DNA of 64,000 nucleotides from Pedococcus sp031456495. Its GTDB lineage: Bacteria; Actinomycetota; Actinomycetes; Actinomycetales; Dermatophilaceae. The stretch lies in assembly GCF_031456495.1 (NCBI RefSeq), contig NZ_JAVDUW010000002.1:558001-622000 (forward strand), given 5' to 3'. Shown in pieces: positions 1 to 7,986 of this stretch; position 1 is the stretch's first letter; each line of letters opens with the position of its first letter. The notes under the pieces were generated by a model. It had not been told where the DNA came from and ran no database searches. It worked only from the letters and a program-made list of their open reading frames with translations. The translations under genes were made by a program, and so were the position numbers.

Positions 1-681
1 CTGCTCGACGTCGGGTGCGGCTGGGGCTCGATGAGCCTGTATGCCGCGGAGCACTTCGGCGCGCAGGTCACCGGGGTGACCATCGCCGCCGAGCAGAAGC
101 GGTTCATCGACGCGCGCATCCGCGAGCGTGGCCTGCAGGACCGGGTCGAGATCCGGCTGCAGGACTACCGCGACGTCCCGGACACCGGCTTCGACGCGGT
201 CGTCTCGCTCGAGATGGGCGAGCACGTCGGGCAGCGCAACTACCCGACCTACGCCAAGGTCCTGCACGACGCCGTCCGCCCCGGCGGCCGGGTGCTCGTC
301 CAGCAGATGTCGCGCCGCGGCCGGCACCCGGGCGGCGGGCCGTTCATCGAGCAGTTCATCGCCCCCGACATGCACATGCGGCCGGTGGGCGACACCGTCG
401 CCCTGATCGAGGAGTCCGGACTCGAGGTGCGCGACGTGCACGCGCTGCGCGAGCACTACGTCCGCACGGTCGACGCCTGGCACGACACGTTCGAGGCCAA
501 CTGGGACCGCGCCGTGGACCTCGTCGGTGAGGAGATCGCCCGCGTCTGGCGGCTCTACCTCGTGGGCGGCTCGATGGCCTTCCGGGACGGCCGGATGGGG
601 GTCGACCAGATCCTCGCCGTGCGCCCCGGCCCTTCCGGCCGGTCCGACGTCGAGCCGGTCCGCCCCGGCGGGTGGTCGTGA
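1..681 (+). CDS. cyclopropane-fatty-acyl-phospholipid synthase-like SAM methyltransferase (5' end outside window)
   Basis: The reading frame is open from base 1, so the N-terminus lies outside the window and only about the last 226 residues are seen. It begins in the SAM-binding loop LDVGCGWGS, followed by a GVTIAAEQ segment and LEMGEHVG, all typical of the CFA synthase/mycolic acid methyltransferase family. These enzymes transfer a methyl or methylene carbon from S-adenosylmethionine to double bonds of membrane fatty acids. The stop overlaps the start of the DUF1295 gene (GTGA). Which lipid is modified (cyclopropane or 10-methyl) cannot be told from this fragment. Confidence 0.85.
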   Translation: MLDVGCGWGSMSLYAAEHFGAQVTGVTIAAEQKRFIDARIRERGLQDRVEIRLQDYRDVPDTGFDAVVSLEMGEHVGQRNYPTYAKVLHDAVRPGGRVLVQQMSRRGRHPGGGPFIEQFIAPDMHMRPVGDTVALIEESGLEVRDVHALREHYVRTVDAWHDTFEANWDRAVDLVGEEIARVWRLYLVGGSMAFRDGRMGVDQILAVRPGPSGRSDVEPVRPGGWS

Positions 682-1496
682 GCACGATGGGCTTCGACCT
701 CGGCAGCTTCTGGGCGGTCACCGGCTCGTCGCTGCTGGCCCTCGTCCTGCTCATGGCCGTCACCGCGGTCGTCGGGCACCGGCAGGGCCGGGTGAGCGTC
801 GTCGACACCACGTGGGGGCTGGGCTTCGTCCTGGTCGCCCTGGTCGCGGCGCTCGTCGGCGACGGCGCGGGGTGGCGCCGGGTGCTGCTGCTCGTGCTGG
901 TGGCGGTGTGGGGGCTGCGGCTCGCCTGGCACGTCACCCGTAGGAACGCCGGCAAGGGCGAGGACCCGCGCTACACCGAGATGCTCGAGAAGGAGGGCGG
1001 CAACCCGACCCTCGTCGCGATCCGCAAGGTCTACGCGGTGCAGGGCGCCGCACTGTGGTTCGTCTCCCTGCCGCTGCAGGTCAGCGCCGCCGCCGGCGGC
1101 GGGGTCGCCTGGGTCGCGGTCGTCGGGGTCCTGCTCTGGCTGCTCGGCGTCAGCTTCGAGGCGGTCGGCGACGCCCAGCTCGCCCGCTTCAAGGCCGACC
1201 CCGCGAACAAGGGCAAGGTGATGGACCGCGGCCTGTGGTCCTGGACCCGCCACCCGAACTACTTCGGCGACTCCAGCGTCTGGTGGGGCCTGTTCCTCGT
1301 CGCCGCGAGCGCGTGGCCGGGGGTGCTGACCGTGCTGTCGCCGGTCGTCATGACGTACTTCCTCGTCTACGGCACCGGGGCCAAGCTGCTCGAGCGGCAC
1401 ATGGCCGAGCGCCCCGGCTACCGCGAGTACCAGCAGCGCACGAGCTACTTCCTGCCCCGCCCGCCGCGCCGGGCCACGGGGGCCGGGCGGGGATAG
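678..1496 (+). CDS. DUF1295 membrane protein (steroid 5-alpha-reductase-like fold)
   Basis: About 272 residues with several hydrophobic segments and the C-terminal signature of DUF1295 proteins: a WSWTRHPNYFGD stretch near residue 190, then a YREYQQRTSYFLP tail. The family resembles isoprenylcysteine methyltransferases and 5-alpha reductases, which work on lipid substrates in the membrane. I chose GTG 678 because it overlaps the preceding stop as GTGA; GTG 672 and ATG 687 are also in frame. Coupling to a CFA-type methyltransferase recalls the actinobacterial ufaA-DUF1295 arrangement, suggesting a role in modifying or reducing the methylated fatty acyl chain. That role is inference. Confidence 0.8.
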   Translation: MSTMGFDLGSFWAVTGSSLLALVLLMAVTAVVGHRQGRVSVVDTTWGLGFVLVALVAALVGDGAGWRRVLLLVLVAVWGLRLAWHVTRRNAGKGEDPRYTEMLEKEGGNPTLVAIRKVYAVQGAALWFVSLPLQVSAAAGGGVAWVAVVGVLLWLLGVSFEAVGDAQLARFKADPANKGKVMDRGLWSWTRHPNYFGDSSVWWGLFLVAASAWPGVLTVLSPVVMTYFLVYGTGAKLLERHMAERPGYREYQQRTSYFLPRPPRRATGAGRG

Positions 1497-1499
1497 GGT
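1494..1499 (+). promoter_or_regulatory. -10 element for a leaderless HIT-protein mRNA
   Basis: TAGGGT lies seven bases before GTG 1507 and overlaps the DUF1295 stop. No ribosome binding site precedes the GTG, so transcription probably starts at or next to the start codon. Confidence 0.5.
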
Positions 1500-1506
1500 C
1501 GCTCGC

Positions 1507-1935
1507 GTGCCCGACGACTGCCTCTTCTGCCGGATCGTCGACGGCGCGGTGCCGTCCTTCACGGTGCTCGACGAGCCGCTGGTGCTGGGCTTCCTCGACA
1601 CCCGTCCCCTGTTCAAGGGCCACGTCCTGCTCGTGCCCCGCATCCACGTCGGCACCCTGCCCGACCTGCCGCGCGAGCTGCTCCCGACGCTGATGGGTGC
1701 CGTGCAGCGAACGGCTGCGGCCATGCCGGCCGGCCTCGGCTCGCAGGGGTCGTTCGTGGCCGCCAACAACGTCGTCTCCCAGTCGGTCCCGCACCTGCAC
1801 TGGCACGTCGTGCCCCGGACCAAGGGGGACGGCCTGCGAGGCTTCTTCTGGCCGCGCACCCGCTACGACTCCGACGAGGAGGCGCAGGAGTATGCCGCGC
1901 GGCTGGCCGCCGCGATCGAGGCGCCGGCCGGGTAG
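1507..1935 (+). CDS. HIT family nucleotide-binding hydrolase
   Basis: 142 residues of the histidine-triad superfamily. The triad is near residues 98-103 (PHLHWHVVP), and an N-terminal CLFC pair is a likely zinc-binding remnant. HIT proteins hydrolyse or transfer nucleotide monophosphates from phosphoramidates or dinucleotides in the cytosol; the substrate cannot be read from the sequence. GTG 1507 was chosen because MPDDCLFCRI matches the usual HIT N-terminus and a TAGGGT -10 sits seven bases upstream. Confidence 0.88.
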   Translation: MPDDCLFCRIVDGAVPSFTVLDEPLVLGFLDTRPLFKGHVLLVPRIHVGTLPDLPRELLPTLMGAVQRTAAAMPAGLGSQGSFVAANNVVSQSVPHLHWHVVPRTKGDGLRGFFWPRTRYDSDEEAQEYAARLAAAIEAPAG

Positions 1936-1972
1936 GCCCGGGCTGCCGGCGCCGGGCTGTCGGTCCGGCGAG

Positions 1973-1978
1973 GCACAA
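1973..1978 (+). promoter_or_regulatory. -10 element for a leaderless ogt mRNA
   Basis: CACAAT ends seven bases before GTG 1986, with no ribosome binding site between. The same CACAAT-N7-GTG arrangement recurs before the aminotransferase gene at 45720. Confidence 0.45.
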
Positions 1979-1985
1979 TCGGGTC

Positions 1986-2483
1986 GTGCCCACCCACACC
2001 GTCATGCCGTCGCCGATCGGCGACGTGACGATCGTGTCCGAGGACGGCGCGGTCACCCGCGTCATGACGTACAGCCAGAAGCACGCCCCCGACCCCTCCG
2101 AGCTCGGGGAGCGGGACGACCACGCCGGGGCCGAGGCCGTCCGCCAGCTCACCGAGTACTTCGCCCGCGAACGCACCGCCTTCGACCTGCCGCTGGCCCC
2201 GCGGGGCGACGAGTTCAAGCAGCGCGTCTGGGCCCTGCTGCGCGAGATCCCCTACGGCGAGACCCGCTCCTACGGCGACCTCGCGCGCGCCCTGGGCGAC
2301 GTCAACCTCAGCCAGGCGGTCGGCTTCGCCAACGGTCGCAACCCCATCGCGATCGTCGTGCCCTGCCACCGGGTGATCGGCGCTGACGGCAGCCTGGTCG
2401 GCTACGCCGGGGGACTGGACCGCAAGCGGTTCCTCCTGGCGCTCGAGGAGTCCGAGGAGACCCGCGCCCAGCGGCTGTTCTGA
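1986..2483 (+). CDS. ogt: methylated-DNA--[protein]-cysteine S-methyltransferase
   Basis: 165 residues, the normal length for Ogt. This suicide repair protein moves the alkyl group from O6-alkylguanine or O4-alkylthymine to its own cysteine. The active-site PCHRVIG motif is near residue 122, preceded by the helix-turn-helix segment with IPYGETRSYGDLA; the C-terminal GGLDRKRFLLALE also fits. Probably transcribed from its own leaderless promoter. A hairpin follows the stop. Confidence 0.93.
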   Translation: MPTHTVMPSPIGDVTIVSEDGAVTRVMTYSQKHAPDPSELGERDDHAGAEAVRQLTEYFARERTAFDLPLAPRGDEFKQRVWALLREIPYGETRSYGDLARALGDVNLSQAVGFANGRNPIAIVVPCHRVIGADGSLVGYAGGLDRKRFLLALEESEETRAQRLF

Positions 2484-2503
2484 CCAGCCCGCGAGACGGC
2501 TGG
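2484..2503 (+). terminator. hairpin after ogt
   Basis: CCAGCC (2484-2489) pairs with GGCTGG (2498-2503) across an eight-base loop directly after the ogt stop. There is no T-run, as is usual in high-GC actinobacteria. Confidence 0.4.
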
Positions 2504-2664
2504 GACGCCGGACGTGATCCCCGTCGCACCGGGTGCACGCGGGCGGCCCCGCGGGCATACGCAGGCCGCTACCGTGGTTGCCTCGAGTGCACGACGTCAT
2601 CGCGGACGGCGCCGGGGCGGGAGCCCGGGTGGCCGTCCTTCGTGTTTGACAGGAGAGTGTTGGT

Positions 2665-4089
2665 ATGTCGTCGCAGCAGGATGGGACCCCGGCCACGCGC
2701 CATCGGGTCGTCGTCATCGGGTCCGGCTTCGGTGGCCTGTTCGGCACCCAGGCCCTCAAGCGTGCGGACGTGGACATCACGCTGGTCGCCAAGACCACGC
2801 ACCACCTCTTCCAGCCCCTGCTCTACCAGGTGGCCACCGGCATCCTGTCCGAGGGCGAGATCGCCCCGTCGACCCGCGAGGTGCTCGCCCACCAGGCCAA
2901 CGCCCGCGTCGTGCTGGGCACCGTCACCAACATCGACCTCGAGGCGCGCACGGTGACCTCGCGCGTCCTCGACCGCGACACCGTGACGCCGTACGACTCG
3001 CTCATCGTCGCGGCCGGTGCCGGCCAGTCCTACTTCGGCAACGACCAGTTCGCGACCTACGCGCCGGGCATGAAGTCGATCGACGACGCGCTCGAGCTGC
3101 GCGGCCGGATCTTCGGCGCGTTCGAGTACGCCGAGCTGGCCAGCACCCCCAAGGAGATCGAGCGCCTCATGACCTTCGTGGTCGTGGGTGCCGGGCCGAC
3201 GGGGGTGGAGATGGCCGGGCAGATCGCCGAGCTGTCGCGACGCACCCTGCGCCACGACTTCCGCCGGATCGACACGGCCTCCGCGCGCATCATCCTGCTC
3301 GACGCCGCGCCGCAGGTGCTGCCCGCCTTCGGTGACCAGCTCGGCACCAAGGCGCAGAAGCGGCTCGCGGAGATCGGCGTCGAGGTCCAGCTGGGCGCCA
3401 TGGTCACGAACGTCGACGCCACGGGCATCGAGGTCAAGGACAAGGACGGCACCACCCGGCGGATCGAGTCCATCACCAAGGTGTGGGCCGCCGGGGTGCA
3501 GGCCTCCGAGCTCGGCGCGCAGCTGGCCGAGCAGTCCGGCGCCGCCCTCGACCGCGCGGGCCGCGTCGAGGTCAACGACGACCTGACCCTCCCGGGGCAC
3601 CCGGAGGTCTACGTCGTCGGCGACATGGCTTCGCTCAAGGGCTACCCGGGCGTGGCGCAGGTGGCCATCCAGGGTGCGCGGTATGCCGCGGAGTCGATCA
3701 AGCGCCGCCTCGCGGGACGTCCCGCGCAGGGCCCCTTCCAGTACAAGGACAAGGGGTCGATGGCGACGATCTCGCGCTTCAGCGCGGTCGCCTCGATCGG
3801 CAAGCTGCACTTCGGCGGCTTCGTCGCGTGGGTGCTGTGGCTGGCGGTCCACCTCGTCTACATCATCGGCTTCAAGCACCGGCTGACCACGCTGCTGCAC
3901 TGGGCGGTCAGCTTCCTCGGCCGTGGCCGCTCCGAGCGCACCGTCACCGAGCAGCAGGTGTTCGCCCGGACCGCGATCGAGCAGCTGGGCGCGGCGTACG
4001 CCCCCTCGCTGCCCCGGGTCCCCGCCGACAAGCGGCCCCCGGTGCAGTCCGTGGCCCAGGCGCGCGACGAGGCCAGCCGCACCCTCTGA
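2665..4089 (+). CDS. ndh: type II NADH dehydrogenase (NDH-2)
   Basis: 474 residues. A membrane-associated flavoprotein that oxidises NADH and reduces quinone without pumping protons. The FAD-binding dinucleotide fold is at residues 15-30 (VVVIGSGFGG) and the NADH-binding fold at about 171-186 (VVVGAGPTGVE). An FAD-contacting VYVVGDMA segment is near residue 315. The C-terminal region holds a hydrophobic stretch (about 385-400) suited to membrane attachment. AGGAG at 2652 sets ATG 2665. Transcribed alone; a 181-base gap precedes it and a hairpin follows. Confidence 0.92.
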   Translation: MSSQQDGTPATRHRVVVIGSGFGGLFGTQALKRADVDITLVAKTTHHLFQPLLYQVATGILSEGEIAPSTREVLAHQANARVVLGTVTNIDLEARTVTSRVLDRDTVTPYDSLIVAAGAGQSYFGNDQFATYAPGMKSIDDALELRGRIFGAFEYAELASTPKEIERLMTFVVVGAGPTGVEMAGQIAELSRRTLRHDFRRIDTASARIILLDAAPQVLPAFGDQLGTKAQKRLAEIGVEVQLGAMVTNVDATGIEVKDKDGTTRRIESITKVWAAGVQASELGAQLAEQSGAALDRAGRVEVNDDLTLPGHPEVYVVGDMASLKGYPGVAQVAIQGARYAAESIKRRLAGRPAQGPFQYKDKGSMATISRFSAVASIGKLHFGGFVAWVLWLAVHLVYIIGFKHRLTTLLHWAVSFLGRGRSERTVTEQQVFARTAIEQLGAAYAPSLPRVPADKRPPVQSVAQARDEASRTL

Positions 4090-4107
4090 CGCGGCGCGGC
4101 AACCGCC

Positions 4108-4131
4108 GGACCGGCCTTCGCGGGCCGGACC
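4108..4131 (+). terminator. hairpin after ndh
   Basis: GGACCGGCC pairs with GGCCGGACC (one A.A mismatch) around a six-base loop, 19 bases after the ndh stop. It lies just upstream of the next gene's -10 element. Confidence 0.45.
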
Positions 4132-4138
4132 CGGCACG

Positions 4139-4144
4139 TAGGGT
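4139..4144 (+). promoter_or_regulatory. -10 element for a leaderless M16 peptidase operon
   Basis: TAGGGT ends six bases before ATG 4151 with no ribosome binding site in between. Confidence 0.5.
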
Positions 4145-4150
4145 GCTGGC

Positions 4151-5434
4151 ATGCCGCTGGAGTACCCCATCCACGAACGCACCCTGGACAACGGGCTGCG
4201 CGTCGTCGTCTCGCCCGACAGCAGCGTGCCCATGGTGACCGTCAACCTCTGGGTCGACGTCGGGTCACGCCACGAGGTGGCCGGCCGCACCGGCCTGGCG
4301 CACCTCTTCGAGCACCTGATGTTCCAGGGCTCGCGCAACGTCGCCAGCGGCGAGCACTTCGCCCGGCTCATGGCCGAGGGCGGCCGGCTGAACGCCACCA
4401 CCTGGTTCGACCGCACCAACTACTTCGAGACCGTGCCGAAGGGCGCCTACGAGCTGGCCCTGTGGATGGAGGCGGACCGGCACGGCTACCTCCTGGACGC
4501 CGTGACCCAGGAGAACCTCGACAACCAGCGCGACGTGGTCAAGGAGGAGAAGCGCCAGCGGTACGACAACGTCCCCTACGGCAACGCCCTCATCGAGGTG
4601 TACGCCGCGACGTTCCCCGCCGGCCACCCGTACCACCACCCGACGATCGGGTCGATGGAGGACCTCGACGCCGCGAGCCTGCAGGACGTGCACGACTTCT
4701 TCCGGCACTACTACGGCCCCAACAACACCGTGCTCACCCTCGTCGGCGACCTCACCCCGGAGGAGGGGTTCGCCGCGGCCGAGCGCTACTTCGGCCCGCT
4801 GCCGGCGTCGGCCTCCCCGCCGCGGGACAACCTCCCGCAGCTCCAGCCCCTCGACGCCCCGGTGCGGGTCGACCGCCCGGGCGCCGTCCCGAACGACCGG
4901 CTGCACGTCGCCTTCCGGCTGCCCGTCGACAACACCCACGAGTTCTTCGCGGCGGCGCTCGCGGTCGACGCCCTCGGCGGCCTGACGACCTCGCGGCTGG
5001 TGCAGCGACTGGTCCGGCGCGAGCAGGCCGCGAACTCGGTCCAGGCCCACACCATGGGGTTCGTCGACGGTGCCTCGCTGGGCTTCCTGGTCGTCGACGT
5101 CGCCGAGGGGCACGACCCCGAGGAGATCGAGGCCGCGGTGGCCGAGGAGCTCGAGCGCTTCGCGGTGGAAGGGCCGACCGACGTCGAGCTCGAGTCCGCC
5201 CTGGCGCAGTCCGAGCGCGCGTGGCTGTCGGCGCTGGCCGGCCAGGAGGAGCGGGCCGACCTCATCAGCCAGCACGCCCTGCTCCACGGCGACCCGCAGT
5301 TCGTGAACACCTTCCTCGACCGACTCGCCACCGTGACCGCCGAGGAGGTGCGCGCCGCGGCGGACGCCTGGCTGCGCCCGGAGCACCGCGCGGTGGTCCG
5401 ACACCTCGTCCAGGCCCAGGAGGACGCCGCGTGA
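4151..5434 (+). CDS. M16 family zinc metallopeptidase, catalytic subunit
   Basis: 427 residues, a single-unit (two-domain) M16B peptidase like bacterial homologues of mitochondrial processing peptidase. The inverted zinc motif HxxEH is at residues 51-55 (HLFEH), and the downstream glutamate ligand is probably in VVKEEKRQR around residues 129-136. The C-terminal half lacks the motif, as is normal. It overlaps the next gene by four bases (GTGA); that gene encodes a non-catalytic M16 partner, so the two probably form a heterodimer. Natural substrates are unknown; no signal peptide is present. Confidence 0.9.
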   Translation: MPLEYPIHERTLDNGLRVVVSPDSSVPMVTVNLWVDVGSRHEVAGRTGLAHLFEHLMFQGSRNVASGEHFARLMAEGGRLNATTWFDRTNYFETVPKGAYELALWMEADRHGYLLDAVTQENLDNQRDVVKEEKRQRYDNVPYGNALIEVYAATFPAGHPYHHPTIGSMEDLDAASLQDVHDFFRHYYGPNNTVLTLVGDLTPEEGFAAAERYFGPLPASASPPRDNLPQLQPLDAPVRVDRPGAVPNDRLHVAFRLPVDNTHEFFAAALAVDALGGLTTSRLVQRLVRREQAANSVQAHTMGFVDGASLGFLVVDVAEGHDPEEIEAAVAEELERFAVEGPTDVELESALAQSERAWLSALAGQEERADLISQHALLHGDPQFVNTFLDRLATVTAEEVRAAADAWLRPEHRAVVRHLVQAQEDAA

Positions 5435-6843
5435 GCACCCCGAGCAGCACCGAGAAGGACACCCCCCTCGAGCACGACGCCGCAGGTGCGGCCGGCGCCG
5501 CGGCCCGGCCGCCCGTCCTGCCGCCCGAGCCGTGGCAGTTCCCGGTGCCCAGCCGGGCGACGCTGCCCAACGGTGTCGAGCTCGTTCTCTACGACATCCC
5601 GGGGCAGTACGTCGTCTCGGTCCGCACGGCCGTCCCGTTCCCGCTGTCGGCCGAGCCGGCCGAGGTGGAGGGCGTCGCGACGATCATGGCGCGGATGCTC
5701 GACGAGGGGACGGCCGAGCACAGTGCCGAGGAGTTCGCCGAGCTGCTCGAGCGCAAGGGGATCGCCATCGGGGCCGGCGTGACCGATGCCGGCCTGTCGG
5801 TCGACCTCGACGTGCCCAAGGGGCGCCTCCCGGACGCGCTCGACCTGCTGCGCCGGCTGCTCGCCGACCCGGTGTTCCCGCAGCCCGAGCTGGACCGGCA
5901 CCTCAGGACGCGACTGGCCGAGATCGAGCAGGAGCGGGCCCTCGGGCCGCAGCGGGCAGCGCGGCAGTTCGTGGCCACGATCTTCGACCCGAGCGATCGC
6001 GCCTCCCGCCCGACCGGGGGTTCCCCGTCGACCGTCCGCGCGATCACGCGCGAGGCCGTCGCCGAGTTCCACCGCGGCCAGGTGGGTCCGCGGGGCGCCA
6101 CCGTCGTCGTCGCGGGCGACCTCTCCGACCTCGACGTGCCCGCCATCGCGGCCGCCGGCCTCGGCGGCTGGTCCAACCCGGACCAGCGCGAGCTGCCCGA
6201 CCCGGTGGCGCCCGCGTTCGCCGGCGACCGGGCGCGCGTCGTCCTCGTCGACCGGCCCGGCGCGGTCCAGTCCGAGATCCTCGTGGGGTGCCCCGGACCG
6301 GACCGCCGCGCGGAGGGCGGCTGGGCGGCATACCCCGTCCTGGGGTTCGTCGTCGGGGGCTCGCCCAACGCCCGGGTCGACGCCGTCCTGCGCGAGGAGA
6401 AGGGCTTCACCTACGGCATCCGCTCGGCCTTCCGGCCGCGGCGGCGCGGTGGGCTCTTCCTCACGTCGGGGTCCGTCCGGGCGGATGCCACCGTCGAGTC
6501 CGTCCAGCTGCTGCTCGACATCCTCGGCCGCGTCGGTGACGGACTGGCCGAGGAGGAGGTGCGTGCCGGGGTGGACTTCATCAGCAAGACCGCACCGGGT
6601 CGCTTCGCCACCGCCGACGCGGTGGCCGACGAGGCGGCGGCACTCTCGCTCGAGGGCCTGACCACGCAGTTCACCACCGACAACCTCGAGCGGATGCGCT
6701 CGCTGGACCCGGACGCGCTGCTCGCCGCCTGGCGGCAGTGGGTGACGGGGGAGTGGACCGTCGTCGTCGTCGGCGACGCGGCGCGCTGGGCCGACGGGCT
6801 CCGTGGGCTGGGCCTCGGCGAGGTGGTCGTCGTCCCGGCCTGA
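5431..6843 (+). CDS. M16 family peptidase-like partner lacking the zinc motif
   Basis: 470 residues from GTG 5431, which overlaps the preceding stop as GTGA. The fold matches M16 (LPNGVELVL near the start, a FTYGIRSAF R/Y-type segment in the C-terminal half), but where HxxEH should be the protein has VEGVATIMARMLDEGT, so it cannot bind zinc the same way. Catalytic plus inactive M16 pairs resemble the beta and alpha subunits of processing peptidase, in which the inactive subunit helps bind substrate. The first 35 residues are Ala/Pro-rich and not conserved-looking. Confidence 0.88.
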   Translation: MSTPSSTEKDTPLEHDAAGAAGAAARPPVLPPEPWQFPVPSRATLPNGVELVLYDIPGQYVVSVRTAVPFPLSAEPAEVEGVATIMARMLDEGTAEHSAEEFAELLERKGIAIGAGVTDAGLSVDLDVPKGRLPDALDLLRRLLADPVFPQPELDRHLRTRLAEIEQERALGPQRAARQFVATIFDPSDRASRPTGGSPSTVRAITREAVAEFHRGQVGPRGATVVVAGDLSDLDVPAIAAAGLGGWSNPDQRELPDPVAPAFAGDRARVVLVDRPGAVQSEILVGCPGPDRRAEGGWAAYPVLGFVVGGSPNARVDAVLREEKGFTYGIRSAFRPRRRGGLFLTSGSVRADATVESVQLLLDILGRVGDGLAEEEVRAGVDFISKTAPGRFATADAVADEAAALSLEGLTTQFTTDNLERMRSLDPDALLAAWRQWVTGEWTVVVVGDAARWADGLRGLGLGEVVVVPA

Positions 6844-6885
6844 CGGGGGGAAGCGACCGCCGGCCGGACGCGGGCGAGGGCCTGG

Positions 6886-7677
6886 TCAGGCCCGGGCGTC
6901 GGTGCCGATCCGCTCGAGGACCTCGTCGTGGAGCAGCCCGTTGGTCGCCACGGCGTTGCCGCCCCACGGGCCGTCCTTGCCGGCGAGGGAGGTGAAGCGG
7001 CCGCCCGCCTCGGTGACGATGGGCACGAGGGCGGCCATGTCGTACACGGCGAGCTCGGGCTCGGCGGCGATGTCCGCCGCGCCCTCGGCGACCAGCATGT
7101 ACGACCAGAAGTCGCCGTACGCGCGGGTCCGCCAGCAGGTGTCGGTGAGGTCGAGCAGCTCGTCGTACCGGTCGACGGCGCGCCACCCCTTGAGGCTGGA
7201 GTAGGAGAGTGAGGCGTCCTCCAGCCGCGAGACACGTGAGACCGAGATGCGCTTCGCCGCGGCGAGGCTGCGCCCCGACCACGCGCCCGAGCCGTTGGCG
7301 GCCCACCAGCGCCGGCCGAGGGCGGGGGCCGCGACGAGCCCGAGGACGGGCATCTCGTTGTCGACGAGGGAGATGAGGGTGGCCCACACGGGCACCCCGC
7401 GAACGAAGTTGTGGGTGCCGTCGATCGGGTCGATGACCCAGCGGCGTGGCCCGTGCCCCGTCGTCTCGAACTCCTCGCCCTCCACGGCGTCCCGGGGGCG
7501 GGTGCGCTTGAGCTGGGCCCGGATGAGCTCCTCGGCATCACGGTCGGCGTCGCTCACGAGGGTGAGGTCGGGCTTGGACTCCACCACGAGGTCCTCGGCG
7601 CGGAACCGAGCCATCGTGATCCGCTCCACGGCGTCTGCCAGGACGTGGGCGAGCCGCAGGTCGTCGTCGTAGGCCAC
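6886..7677 (-). CDS. hisN: histidinol-phosphatase, inositol monophosphatase family
   Basis: 263 residues of the IMPase superfamily. Metal-binding motifs are visible: GEEF (about 67-70), DPIDGTHNF (83-91) and YDMAALVPIV with Asp213. The sequence is closest in feel to actinobacterial HisN, which dephosphorylates L-histidinol phosphate in histidine synthesis, but inositol-1-phosphatase activity cannot be excluded from sequence alone. The GTG start at 7677 follows a TAGCGT -10 by six bases, so the mRNA is probably leaderless. It converges with the M16 pair. Confidence 0.8.
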   Translation of the reverse strand: MAYDDDLRLAHVLADAVERITMARFRAEDLVVESKPDLTLVSDADRDAEELIRAQLKRTRPRDAVEGEEFETTGHGPRRWVIDPIDGTHNFVRGVPVWATLISLVDNEMPVLGLVAAPALGRRWWAANGSGAWSGRSLAAAKRISVSRVSRLEDASLSYSSLKGWRAVDRYDELLDLTDTCWRTRAYGDFWSYMLVAEGAADIAAEPELAVYDMAALVPIVTEAGGRFTSLAGKDGPWGGNAVATNGLLHDEVLERIGTDARA

Positions 7678-7986
7678 GCCGTCACGCTAGACCAGGGGGG
7701 CTCCGGCCCCCGGGACCGACCACGACACGCCGGGCCCCGGTATGTGCCGGAATGCCCCGCGACGGGCCGGATCGGAGCCCCACCGCAAGATCTGCTCTCA
7801 ACTCGGCTGCAGGACGATCACGTTTTTGTCTCGGGTTGTGCCAGACCGTCGCCTTTACCGTCTCCTTGCTCTTTCATGGGTGCCACACGACGACGCACTG
7901 TGCGTTGGAGGGCTGCGCGCCGACCGGTGCGTCGCCCGGACCACCCCGTCCACACCGGTCGGGAATCCCTATGTAGGAGGACATCC
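7678..7986. other. divergent intergenic region between hisN and the peptide ABC operon
   Basis: 309 bases without a gene. It holds the hisN -10 (TAGCGT, minus strand, 7684-7689) and presumably the promoter of the binding-protein gene. AGGAGG at 7976-7981 is the ribosome binding site for ATG 7987. I could not fix a plus-strand promoter and saw no riboswitch-like structure. Confidence 0.4.
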
